From assembly GCA_022820625.1 (NCBI GenBank), contig JAJEFE010000025.1:1-34424 (forward strand): a stretch of DNA of 34,424 nt, in the 5' to 3' direction. The notes under the pieces are model-generated. The model ran no database searches and was not told the origin of the DNA. It saw only the letters and a list, made by a program, of their open reading frames with translations. The first letter of the stretch is position 1, and each line of letters starts with the position of its first letter. This DNA is from Gammaproteobacteria bacterium (GTDB lineage: Bacteria > Pseudomonadota > Gammaproteobacteria > Steroidobacterales > Rariloculaceae). A program made the translations under genes and the position numbers. Shown piece by piece: positions 1 through 8,452 of this stretch.

Positions 1-249
1 GCTTGGGGTGAAAATCCGGCGCCGAGACCGGAAACGGCCCAAAATCCCGCCAAAACCGCCGATTCCTGGGGTAAAGTTCTTTTTGGACTTGCTCGAAACC
101 TTTATCGATCAAAGGCTTCCGAACAGCGCAAGAGGCTCACCAAGCCATAGCCTGCACGCGGGCCATGGTCCGGCGCGAGTTCTATTTCTGGCCAAAATCC
201 ATAGTTTAGGCACGCCGTCAGGCGCTGAAACTCTCTTTGGACGCCTTCT

Positions 250-1281
<1,032 letters not shown>

Positions 1282-1445
1282 CTACGCGGAAACAAACCGC
1301 ATTCTCTACCAATCGGTGTGCGCGGAGATAAGGGACCGCAACGAACAGCAGCAACTGCATCTACCGCACCAACCGGTGCTTGCGAAGGAAGGAATCCCGT
1401 AGATATCGCCTTACCGTTCCGGTTCGGCTCGAAACGGGAACTGCG

Positions 1446-1703
1446 TCAGGACGGAACTACGCTGACGTACTTTCTGTTCTTCGGACCCCTGGTCTCGAAG
1501 GTCACCCGACCCGGAGCTGTGGCGTAGATCGTGTAATCCTTGCCCAATCCGACATTGACGCCGGGATGAAACTTTGTTCCCCGCTGCCGGATGATGATAT
1601 TGCCGGCCAGCACGTGCTCGCCAGCGTAGCGTTTCACGCCAAGCCGTTTGGATTCGGAGTCGCGGCCGTTCTTGGAACTGCCGCCTGCCTTTTTGTGTGC
1701 CAT
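1446..1703 (-). CDS. rpmA: 50S ribosomal protein L27
   Basis: Large-subunit ribosomal protein near the peptidyl-transferase centre. The 85-residue sequence begins [19 protein letters not shown], the highly conserved N-terminus of bacterial L27, and keeps the core segments GVKRYAGE and [13 protein letters not shown]. There is no N-terminal pre-extension of the Firmicutes type. It lies 18 bases after the rplU stop on the same strand, the conserved order in bacteria, and is followed by obgE. Confidence 0.98.
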   Translation of the reverse strand: MAHKKAGGSSKNGRDSESKRLGVKRYAGEHVLAGNIIIRQRGTKFHPGVNVGLGKDYTIYATAPGRVTFETRGPKNRKYVSVVPS

Positions 1704-1721
1704 AACTCGACTCCTCCAGGA

Positions 1722-2183
1722 TCAGGTGGACTCGGCAGCGTCCGCATCGGCGGCGCTTTCCGCTTCAACGGAGTTCGCCTCGACGTCGGCTGTGCTCGCC
1801 TCGCTCACTTCCGCTTCCGCTTCCACAACGTTCTCTTTCGCTTCGGCCGCGATCTCTTCCGCTTCGGGCGAAGCCGAACCGATGGAGGTGATTTCAACCT
1901 CTGTGAAATGCTGCCGATGTCCCATGATCCGCTTGTAGTTCTTGCGGCGCTTGAATTTCGTCACCACTATTTTCTTGCCGCGCCCCTGGGCGGTCACGAC
2001 CCCCTGCACGCAGCCGTCTTCAACCAGTGGCGAACCCAGCGTGACGTCGGCGCCATCGCCTACCATCAGCACCTGGTCGAACTCCACCGCATCGCCTTCT
2101 TCGGCATCCAGGCGCTCCACGCGGACGCGGTCGCCCTCGCTGGCGCGGTACTGCTTGCCGCCTGAACGAAAAACCGCGTACAT
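1722..2183 (-). CDS. rplU: 50S ribosomal protein L21 with acidic C-terminal tail
   Basis: Large-subunit ribosomal protein that contacts 23S rRNA. Residues 1-103 match the usual L21 (start [34 protein letters not shown] near the end of the core). The protein is 153 residues, about 50 longer than the usual ~103, because of a Glu/Ala/Ser-rich tail after residue 103 with repeated EAE and EAESA segments. An AGGAG ribosome-binding site lies just before the ATG, and a sigma70-like promoter is visible upstream at 2235-2263. First gene of rplU-rpmA-obgE. The core is certain; the role of the tail is unknown. Confidence 0.96.
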   Translation of the reverse strand: MYAVFRSGGKQYRASEGDRVRVERLDAEEGDAVEFDQVLMVGDGADVTLGSPLVEDGCVQGVVTAQGRGKKIVVTKFKRRKNYKRIMGHRQHFTEVEITSIGSASPEAEEIAAEAKENVVEAEAEVSEASTADVEANSVEAESAADADAAEST

Positions 2184-2234
2184 GTGGGGAAACTCCTGCC
2201 GGCCCAGGATCGATGCGAACCCTGAAACGCGCGA

Positions 2235-2263
2235 ATTCTATTGACTTCACCCAGCGGGGTCAA
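2235..2263 (-). promoter_or_regulatory. Sigma70-like promoter for rplU-rpmA-obgE
   Basis: Read on the minus strand, there is a -35 element TTGACC (2258-2263), a 17-base spacer and a -10 element TAGAAT (2235-2240). A transcript starting near 2228 would have a leader of about 45 bases before the rplU ATG at 2183. The -35 box overlaps the stop codon of the upstream MATE gene (2260-2262), so ribosomal transcription can start independently of that gene. Prediction from consensus match only. Confidence 0.65.
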
Positions 2264-3609
2264 TTTCCGTGAACCGCGTTGCCCTCAACGGGAACCGCTC
2301 GAATCAAGGCTGGATAGTAGTACAGCAACGTGCCGGCCCGAGCGATCCAGTGGACACACATGGCCGACCACAGCCCGTGATTGCCGAACGGCGTCAATGC
2401 CCACCAGGCCGCGAGGAATATCGCCAGTGACGCCAGTCCGGCCCGCCGCATGTCGGCCGCACGGGTCGCGCCGATGAAGATTCCGTCCAGCTGGAACGCC
2501 CATACGCCCAGCAGCGGGGACGCTATCGCCCAGGGGAGATACGCGCGCGCGGCGGCGCGGGCAGCGGGGTCCACGGTCAATATGTCCACGAACAGGGCTC
2601 CGAGCAGGGCCACCGCCATCGCGATGACGACCGCCGTGCCCGCCGCCCAGTACGTCGTCAGCCGCACGGCCTCCCTGACGCCCGCGCGCCGGGCGGCTCC
2701 CAGCGCGCGCCCCACCAGCGCCTCGGCAGCAAACGCGAATCCGTCGAGCAGAAACGCCCCCAACGACACGAAGTGCATCAGTACCGCGTTGGCCGCAAGT
2801 ATCACGTCACCCTGTTTTGCGCCCTGCGCGGTGAACCAGGCATAGGCAAAAATCAGCGCCAGCGAGCGAATCATGATGTCCCGGCTCACCGCGATCGTTC
2901 GCCTCAGGCGTGCCGCATCCAGCCAACGCTTCGGCGACCAGTGCCCGCCCATCCCCCGTATGTGACGCATGGCGATGTACAGGCCTGCCGCGGCAGCCAG
3001 GTACTCGGCCAGGACCGTGCCGGCGGCGACGCCCCGCACATCCCAGCCGAAACCGAGCACGAACAGCGCGTCGAGACAGATATTGGTGACGTTGAGCACC
3101 AGTTGCAGCGCGAGTCCGGTGCCGGTGCGCCCCAGGCCGATGAACCAACCCAGCAGCGCGTAGTTGGCCAGCGTGGCGGGCGCGCTCCAGATCCGGATGT
3201 CGTAGTACGTGCGTGCCAGCGCCTCGACCTGTTCGCTGCCGTCGATGGCGAGAAACGCGATCTCGCGAATCGGCCACTGGACTGCGATCATGGCCGCGCC
3301 AGCGGCAACCGCGAGCAGCAGCGCGCGTCCCAGGTTGGCGCAGACTTCGTCGATATCCATGGCTCCCCAGGACTGCGCGGTCAGGCCTGTTGTGGCCATC
3401 CGCAGGAACCCGAACGCCCAGAAGACGAAGGTAAAGATCAGGGCGCCCACGGCAATGGCGCCGATGTAGGCCGGATCGGGAATCTGGCCCACGACCCCTG
3501 TATCCACGATTCCGATCAGGGGTGTCGATACATTGGAGATGATCACCGGCAACGCCATCGCGCCGACGGATCGATACGTCACGGGTCTGAGGCGTTCGGT
3601 TGCGTGCAT
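2260..3609 (-). CDS. MATE family efflux transporter (DinF-like)
   Basis: Inner-membrane multidrug/toxin extrusion protein, predicted to export organic compounds by cation antiport. The 449-residue product has about twelve hydrophobic segments in two halves and the family's N-terminal pattern: ALPVIISNVSTPLIGIVDT followed by VVGQI, then GFLRMATTGLTAQ. The length suits MATE proteins, and DinF-type members begin this way. It is on the minus strand directly upstream of rplU and divergent from the polyprenyl synthase gene, with 78 bases between starts. The ribosome-binding site before the ATG at 3609 is weak, so the exact start is not certain. Substrate cannot be told from sequence. Confidence 0.9.
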   Translation of the reverse strand: MHATERLRPVTYRSVGAMALPVIISNVSTPLIGIVDTGVVGQIPDPAYIGAIAVGALIFTFVFWAFGFLRMATTGLTAQSWGAMDIDEVCANLGRALLLAVAAGAAMIAVQWPIREIAFLAIDGSEQVEALARTYYDIRIWSAPATLANYALLGWFIGLGRTGTGLALQLVLNVTNICLDALFVLGFGWDVRGVAAGTVLAEYLAAAAGLYIAMRHIRGMGGHWSPKRWLDAARLRRTIAVSRDIMIRSLALIFAYAWFTAQGAKQGDVILAANAVLMHFVSLGAFLLDGFAFAAEALVGRALGAARRAGVREAVRLTTYWAAGTAVVIAMAVALLGALFVDILTVDPAARAAARAYLPWAIASPLLGVWAFQLDGIFIGATRAADMRRAGLASLAIFLAAWWALTPFGNHGLWSAMCVHWIARAGTLLYYYPALIRAVPVEGNAVHGN

Positions 3610-3687
3610 ATCTCGTCGGTATCAGTATTCGCGGGCCCGGTGAGGGATTGGAAGGCAATCTCGCCAAACGGTTTCGTATCGGGCATT

Positions 3688-4695
3688 ATGCGCACGATGC
3701 AAGCTGCCGAAACCCACCTTAGCGCAACGTCCCTGGAAGCGCTCAGATCCCTCGTAAACAACGACTGGGCCGCCGTCAACCGGTTGATCTTCCAGCGTCT
3801 CGGCAGCGATGTCGCCCTTGTCAACCAGGTGGCTCACCACATCATCCACGGCGGCGGCAAGCGATTGCGCCCGCTCGCGGTTCTGCTGGCCGCGCGCGCC
3901 TGCGGTTACAAGGGAACCGAGCACGTTCCCGTGGCGGTGATCATCGAGTTCATCCACACCGCGACCCTGCTCCACGACGACGTGGTGGACGAGTCCGCGC
4001 TGCGCCGGGGAAGAAAGACAGCCAACTCGGTGTTCGGCAACCAGGCCAGCGTGCTCGTGGGCGACTTTCTCTATTCAAGGGCGTTCCAGATGATGGTCGA
4101 GGTCGGCGAGATGGATATTCTCGACGTTCTCGCCAACGCTACCAATACCATCGCGGAAGGCGAAGTGCTTCAGCTCATGCACTGCAACAACCCGGATCTC
4201 GCCGAGACGGACTACCTCGAAGTGATTTTTCGCAAGACCGCCAAGCTGTTCGAGGCGGGCGCGGAGTGTGCGGCGATCCTTGCCGGGCATGACGAGGCGG
4301 ACCGGAAAGCCCTGGTGGCTTACGGCCGTCACCTGGGTCTTGCGTTTCAACTTGTCGACGACGCCCTGGACTACAACGCCACCGCCGAGGAACTGGGCAA
4401 GAACATCGGCGACGACCTGGCAGAAGGCAAGTCGACCCTGCCGCTGATCTACGCCATGGACAGGGGCAGCGCAGCGGAACGGCACATGATTCGCGAGGCG
4501 ATCGAGACCGGCGGCACGCAGAACCTGACCTCCATCCACCTGGCCATCCAGGCCACCGGAGGGCTGCAGTACACGGCGGAGCGCGCACGGGAAGAAGCCG
4601 AGACCGCGGTACGGGCCCTGGATCGAATCCCGAATACCCCATACAGGGAAGGCCTGATCAAGCTGGCGCGGTTTGCCGTCAATCGGCGTTTTTGA
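3688..4695 (+). CDS. ispB: Polyprenyl (octaprenyl-type) diphosphate synthase
   Basis: Trans-prenyltransferase that extends farnesyl diphosphate with isopentenyl diphosphate to make the ubiquinone side chain; cytoplasmic. With the ATG at 3688 the protein is 335 residues, the usual size for IspB. Both Asp-rich motifs are present: DDVVD at residues 97-101 and DDALD at 224-228, plus the GGGKRLRP substrate-binding segment upstream. The frame stays open far upstream through the antisense of the MATE gene, but homology begins near 3688; ATG 3697 and an upstream GTG are alternatives, and none has a strong ribosome-binding site. The product chain length (C40 or other) is inferred from gammaproteobacterial neighbours: ispB is commonly found divergent from rplU. 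Confidence 0.93.
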   Translation: MRTMQAAETHLSATSLEALRSLVNNDWAAVNRLIFQRLGSDVALVNQVAHHIIHGGGKRLRPLAVLLAARACGYKGTEHVPVAVIIEFIHTATLLHDDVVDESALRRGRKTANSVFGNQASVLVGDFLYSRAFQMMVEVGEMDILDVLANATNTIAEGEVLQLMHCNNPDLAETDYLEVIFRKTAKLFEAGAECAAILAGHDEADRKALVAYGRHLGLAFQLVDDALDYNATAEELGKNIGDDLAEGKSTLPLIYAMDRGSAAERHMIREAIETGGTQNLTSIHLAIQATGGLQYTAERAREEAETAVRALDRIPNTPYREGLIKLARFAVNRRF

Positions 4696-4715
4696 CGGCT
4701 TCCGGAACCCGCCTC

Positions 4716-5468
4716 GTGACCGAACAATCCTTTCCGGTCCACCGAGATCGCTACGACGCCCTGATGGACGTTGTTCGGACGCGGATGACCGTGCGCGCAT
4801 TCGACCCGGACTATGAGGTCCCCAGGGAACACTACGAGCTGATTCTGGATGCCGCCCGGCACGGACCGTCCGGCGCTAACGCACAGCCCTGGCACTACAT
4901 CGTCGTCACCAAGCCGGAGACCAAGCTCAAAATCTCCGAATACTTCGTCGCCGAGCAACGCCGGCGGGCCAGACTCAAGATGAAGTTTCCCACGCCCGAT
5001 TACAGGGGGGTCGGCACGGCGCCGGGCGTCATCGTGGTGGCATCCGACTTCCGGTGGGTGCGGGCCTTCCCGGTGCTGAGGGACGACGACTCGCCGCTCA
5101 ATGATATGTACAAGGAGAATGCCGAGCGCATCCTGCTCCAGAGCGTGGCCGCCTCCACCATGTCGGCGCACCTGGCAGCCGCAGCTCTGGGTTACAACGT
5201 CTGGTGGATCACCGCGATCGGCCAACAGGAGGCGCAGGAGGCCATGAAGCCGCTGCTGGGGATCCCCGAGGACCTGTCGGTGCTGGACATCATGTGTTTC
5301 GGACCGCCGAAGAAGGCGCCGTACAAGCGCTGGAAAAAGCGGCTCGACGAAATCGTCAACTGGGACCGGTTCGATCCGGCGCACTACTGGACCGAAGAAC
5401 AGATCGAGGAATGGATACGGACCCGGCGCCATCGGGTCATGTACCGAGACGAAAGCAACATCGATTGA
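4716..5468 (+). CDS. Nitroreductase-fold flavoprotein
   Basis: Predicted FMN-dependent NAD(P)H oxidoreductase of the nitroreductase superfamily; substrate unknown. The start of the fold is clear (RTRMTVRAFDPDYEVP, then AARHGPSGANAQPWHYIVV, the FMN-binding segment), as is the later helix region around SAHLAAAALGYNVWW. A C-terminal extension of about 50 residues rich in Trp, Arg and Glu (KRWKKRLDEIVNWDRFDP) follows the core. I chose the GTG at 4716 (250 residues); a TTG at 4692 overlapping the ispB stop and an ATG at 4764 are also possible. It follows ispB by about 20 bases and precedes the sulfatase gene by 13, so the three are probably co-transcribed. Confidence 0.82.
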   Translation: MTEQSFPVHRDRYDALMDVVRTRMTVRAFDPDYEVPREHYELILDAARHGPSGANAQPWHYIVVTKPETKLKISEYFVAEQRRRARLKMKFPTPDYRGVGTAPGVIVVASDFRWVRAFPVLRDDDSPLNDMYKENAERILLQSVAASTMSAHLAAAALGYNVWWITAIGQQEAQEAMKPLLGIPEDLSVLDIMCFGPPKKAPYKRWKKRLDEIVNWDRFDPAHYWTEEQIEEWIRTRRHRVMYRDESNID

Positions 5469-5481
5469 GGGGGATGCACGG

Positions 5482-7170
5482 ATGAGTTTCTGGATCAGGC
5501 TGGTGGCCCTTGCCACATTCGGCGCGCTGGCCGCGTGCTCCCAGGACCGGGGCCAGCCGACAGATTCCCCTGCCGGTCCCGCTTCGGGCACTGCCGCCGA
5601 CAGCCCCGCCGGCACGCCCGCAGACGCCGCCCCGGGCACCGCCGCAGAGTCGCGGCCCAACATTCTGTTCGTCGTCGCCGATGACCTCGGCTACACCGAC
5701 ATCGGCGCCTTCGGCAGTGAGATCGCCACCCCCAATCTCGATGAAATGGCCTTCGCCGGCGTGCGCCTGACAAACTTCCGCGCTCACAGTGCCTGCCAGC
5801 AGACTCGGGTCATGATGATGGCCAGCGCAAACGTGACCGAAGCGCTCGAGATTCGACCGACCCAGCCCAGCCGCGAGCGGGCCAATCGGTTGAGCCTGAA
5901 CTGGGCGATCATCCCCGAACTGCTCCAGGATGCGGGCTACGAGACCTACGTGGCCGGCAAGTGGGACCTGGGCCTGGAAGACGGGTATACGCCCTCGACC
6001 CGGGGATTCGATCGCTCCTTCGTGCAGCTTGGCGCCTCGGCCAGTCACTTTCCCGAGATCCTCTGGGACGACTACAGCCTGTATCGATCGGACGGCGAGA
6101 CCGTCGAATACGAGGAATTGCCGCCGGATTTCTATACCACGGACTACTACACCGACAGGATGATCGGGTTCATCGACTCCGGTGAGCCGCCGTGGTTCGG
6201 TTTCGTGCCCTACACCACGCCCCACTGGCCATTGCATGTTCCCGAGGATTGGCTGGATCGATATGCAGGACGCTACGACGAAGGCTACGACACGTTGCGG
6301 GCAGCCCGGGTGGCGAGGGCCACGGAGTTGGGCGTCGTTCCCGAAGGTGCAGTCCTGGATGAATTCGAGCCGGTTGCCCCACCCTGGGACGAGTTATCCG
6401 CCGAGGAACAGAGAGGCTACGCCCGGGCGCAGGAATTGTACGCGGCCATGGTCGAGAACCTGGACTTCAACTTCGGCCGCCTGGTCGACTTCCTGGAGGA
6501 AAGCGGCCGCTTGGAGAATACCGTCATCATTTTCAGCTCCGACAACGGCGCCTCGACGGCTGCGTACGGCATCGTGCCAACCGCTCCGGGGGCTCATCCG
6601 GCGCCGCCCGACTTCATCGACAACCGATTCGAAAATTGGGGCCGACCGAATTCCTTCGTCGACCACGGCCGAGGCTTCGCCGAAGCGGCCCACGCGCCGC
6701 TGCAGGGGCACAAGGGCGCCTTCAGCGAGGGCGGCCTCCGCGCAGCCGCCTTCGTTCATTACCCTGCGGCTGTGCCGGGCGGACGGGTCAACGGTACGTT
6801 CATGAGCATGCTGGACATCCTGCCGACGTTTCTCGATATCGCCGGCACCGCGCATCCGGGCACCGGGAGCTATCGAGGCCGAGAAATCAATGGCATCCTG
6901 GGGCGCTCGTTCTGGCCGCACCTGACCGGGGAATCCGCCGACCTCTATTCACCCGGCGACGCGGTCGGCTGGTCGCGGGGCACCGGTGGCGCGCTGATCC
7001 GGGGCGATTACAAGATCATCAATACGCCCGCGGCAGGCGGGATGGGTGCAGAGACTCCCTGGCGGCTGTACAACATTACCGAAGACCCGGGCGAGCGCAA
7101 CGACTTGGCCGAGGACATGCCCGAACTGACCGGGGAACTCGTCCAGGAGTGGGAACTGAACTGGCGATAA
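5482..7170 (+). CDS. Sulfatase-family lipoprotein with altered active-site motif
   Basis: Member of the alkaline phosphatase/sulfatase superfamily, anchored in a membrane by a lipoprotein signal (lipobox LAAC ending at Cys19), then a Pro/Ala/Gly-rich linker to about residue 55. Fold landmarks: metal pair ADDLG (Asp67, Asp68), PHWPLH (His248), SSDNG (Asp354, Asn355) and GHKGAFSEGG (Lys411). The formylglycine motif is normally C/S-x-P/A-x-R; here it is CQQTR (105-109), with Gln at the middle position. The following GKWHLG motif reads GKWDLG (160-162), so an active-site His is Asp. At 562 residues the length is normal. Fold is secure; whether it is an active sulfatase, a phosphodiesterase-like relative or inactive is open. 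Confidence 0.88.
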   Translation: MSFWIRLVALATFGALAACSQDRGQPTDSPAGPASGTAADSPAGTPADAAPGTAAESRPNILFVVADDLGYTDIGAFGSEIATPNLDEMAFAGVRLTNFRAHSACQQTRVMMMASANVTEALEIRPTQPSRERANRLSLNWAIIPELLQDAGYETYVAGKWDLGLEDGYTPSTRGFDRSFVQLGASASHFPEILWDDYSLYRSDGETVEYEELPPDFYTTDYYTDRMIGFIDSGEPPWFGFVPYTTPHWPLHVPEDWLDRYAGRYDEGYDTLRAARVARATELGVVPEGAVLDEFEPVAPPWDELSAEEQRGYARAQELYAAMVENLDFNFGRLVDFLEESGRLENTVIIFSSDNGASTAAYGIVPTAPGAHPAPPDFIDNRFENWGRPNSFVDHGRGFAEAAHAPLQGHKGAFSEGGLRAAAFVHYPAAVPGGRVNGTFMSMLDILPTFLDIAGTAHPGTGSYRGREINGILGRSFWPHLTGESADLYSPGDAVGWSRGTGGALIRGDYKIINTPAAGGMGAETPWRLYNITEDPGERNDLAEDMPELTGELVQEWELNWR

Positions 7171-7270
7171 AGTCGAGCGCGGTCTGCCATTGCCTTGCTC
7201 CAGGGTGAAGGTTCGATATAACGCCCTCCCTCGAAGCGCCGGCCGTCGATTTGGGCGTGAAAGCCCGCCC

Positions 7271-7564
7271 TCAGTCCTCGCTCACTGCTCTGAATCGTCG
7301 GAGTTGCTCGTCGGTCGCCGGCGGCTGATGGTCGCGCTTCCACTGCGCGTACGGCATGCCGTAGATGCGTTCGCGGGCTTCTTCGATGTCCACCTCCATG
7401 CCGCGTTCCGCCGCCGCGGCCACGTACCACTTGCTCAAGCAGTTACGGCAGAACTTCGCCAGGATCATCAGTTCGATGTTCTGCACGTCCTTGTTTTCGT
7501 CCAGATGCTGCAGCAACCGGCGCAGCACGGCGGCGTCAAGTTCGGTCTGTGTTGAACTGTCCAT
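7271..7564 (-). CDS. DUF1244 family protein
   Basis: Small cytoplasmic protein of unknown function, 97 residues. It carries the signature of the DUF1244 family: an N-terminal helix LLQHLDENKDVQNIELM, then LAKFCRNCLSKWYVAAA with two cysteines, and IYGMPYAQWKRDHQ near the C-terminus. The family is widespread in proteobacteria and its length is about 100 residues, so this copy looks complete. It is convergent with the sulfatase gene (100 bases between stops) and follows the GST gene on the same strand at a distance of 148 bases. Confidence 0.88.
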   Translation of the reverse strand: MDSSTQTELDAAVLRRLLQHLDENKDVQNIELMILAKFCRNCLSKWYVAAAAERGMEVDIEEARERIYGMPYAQWKRDHQPPATDEQLRRFRAVSED

Positions 7565-7712
7565 GGATTGAACTCATTGATCGGTCCGATGCGCTCGTTC
7601 GGCGCATAGTCGGCATTTCACTCGTTTTCAATTGTTTTTTCCAGTTTGTCAGTTTGCCGGCGATCGAGAGGCATGCCATAGATTCAACCTTGGAGCTGCA
7701 TAGCATCGTTGT

Positions 7713-8333
7713 TCACGCGTCGGACCCCAACAGGGCGTTGTCCATCTCCTCCGCCCGCTTCCGTGCCGGCCGTCCTTCGAGGCGGGCCCAGTATTCCACC
7801 AGAGACGTGCGTTTTTCGATCGTTTCGAACTGGAAACCCCAGCCGATGTGCGAGCCCAGGTACACGTCTGCCGCCGTAAAGCGGGACCCTGCCGCGTAGT
7901 CGGTCTTTGCAAGTTCGGACTCCAGTACGTCCATCACCGTGCCGTACGTCCCGTACCCGATCATCCCCTCGCGCTCCGCGGGCACTTCAAACCCGAGGTG
8001 GTGGTTGATCACTGCCGCTTCCAGAGGTCCGGCGGCGAAGAACAGCCACCGGTAGTAGGCGCCGCGCTCCTGCTGCGTCGGGGCCAATCCGGCGTCCGGA
8101 AACGCATCGGCCAAGTAAGCGCAGATCGCAGCCGTCTCGGTCACCACCACGCCACTGTGACTGATCGCCGGCACCTTGCCCATGGGGTTGATGTCGCTAT
8201 ACGGCGGCGATTTCATCTCGGCGCCGTACCCGACGACCTCGGTCCGGTACTCGGCGCCCACTTCTTCCAGCATCCATCGCGCGATGCGTCCGCGCGACTG
8301 CGGATTGGTGTAAAAGATCAGGTCGTCGCTCAT
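7713..8333 (-). CDS. Glutathione S-transferase-like protein
   Basis: Predicted cytoplasmic GST-type enzyme of 206 residues. The N-terminal thioredoxin-like domain (about 1-85) begins DDLIFYTNPQSRGRIARWML and includes the cis-Pro segment MGKVPAI and the glutathione-contacting V-T-E-T-A motif; the helical C-terminal domain follows with FTAADVYLG, a typical N-capping region. The start at 8333 (MSDDLIF) has a GGAGAGGAG-like ribosome-binding site; upstream in-frame codons lack GST homology. It diverges from the PQQ dehydrogenase gene with 119 bases between starts. Substrate unknown. Confidence 0.9.
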   Translation of the reverse strand: MSDDLIFYTNPQSRGRIARWMLEEVGAEYRTEVVGYGAEMKSPPYSDINPMGKVPAISHSGVVVTETAAICAYLADAFPDAGLAPTQQERGAYYRWLFFAAGPLEAAVINHHLGFEVPAEREGMIGYGTYGTVMDVLESELAKTDYAAGSRFTAADVYLGSHIGWGFQFETIEKRTSLVEYWARLEGRPARKRAEEMDNALLGSDA

Positions 8334-8452
8334 GGCATGCTCCTCTCCGTACGCGGCGCGCACTGCGCAGCGCTTGTACCGCCACGCAGCCGATTGCCTG
8401 ATGCGCGAAACTGTACAACAATGCGGTCGAATTTCCCCACAAAAGGGTCGCA

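Noticed and set aside
2773..3687. Upstream extension of the ispB frame across the MATE gene
   Set aside because: The frame is open by chance on the opposite strand of the MATE gene; prenyltransferase homology starts near 3688.
7589..7607. Small hairpin ATGCGC/GCGCAT between the DUF1244 and GST genes
   Set aside because: Only six pairs with no T-run; expected by chance in GC-rich DNA.
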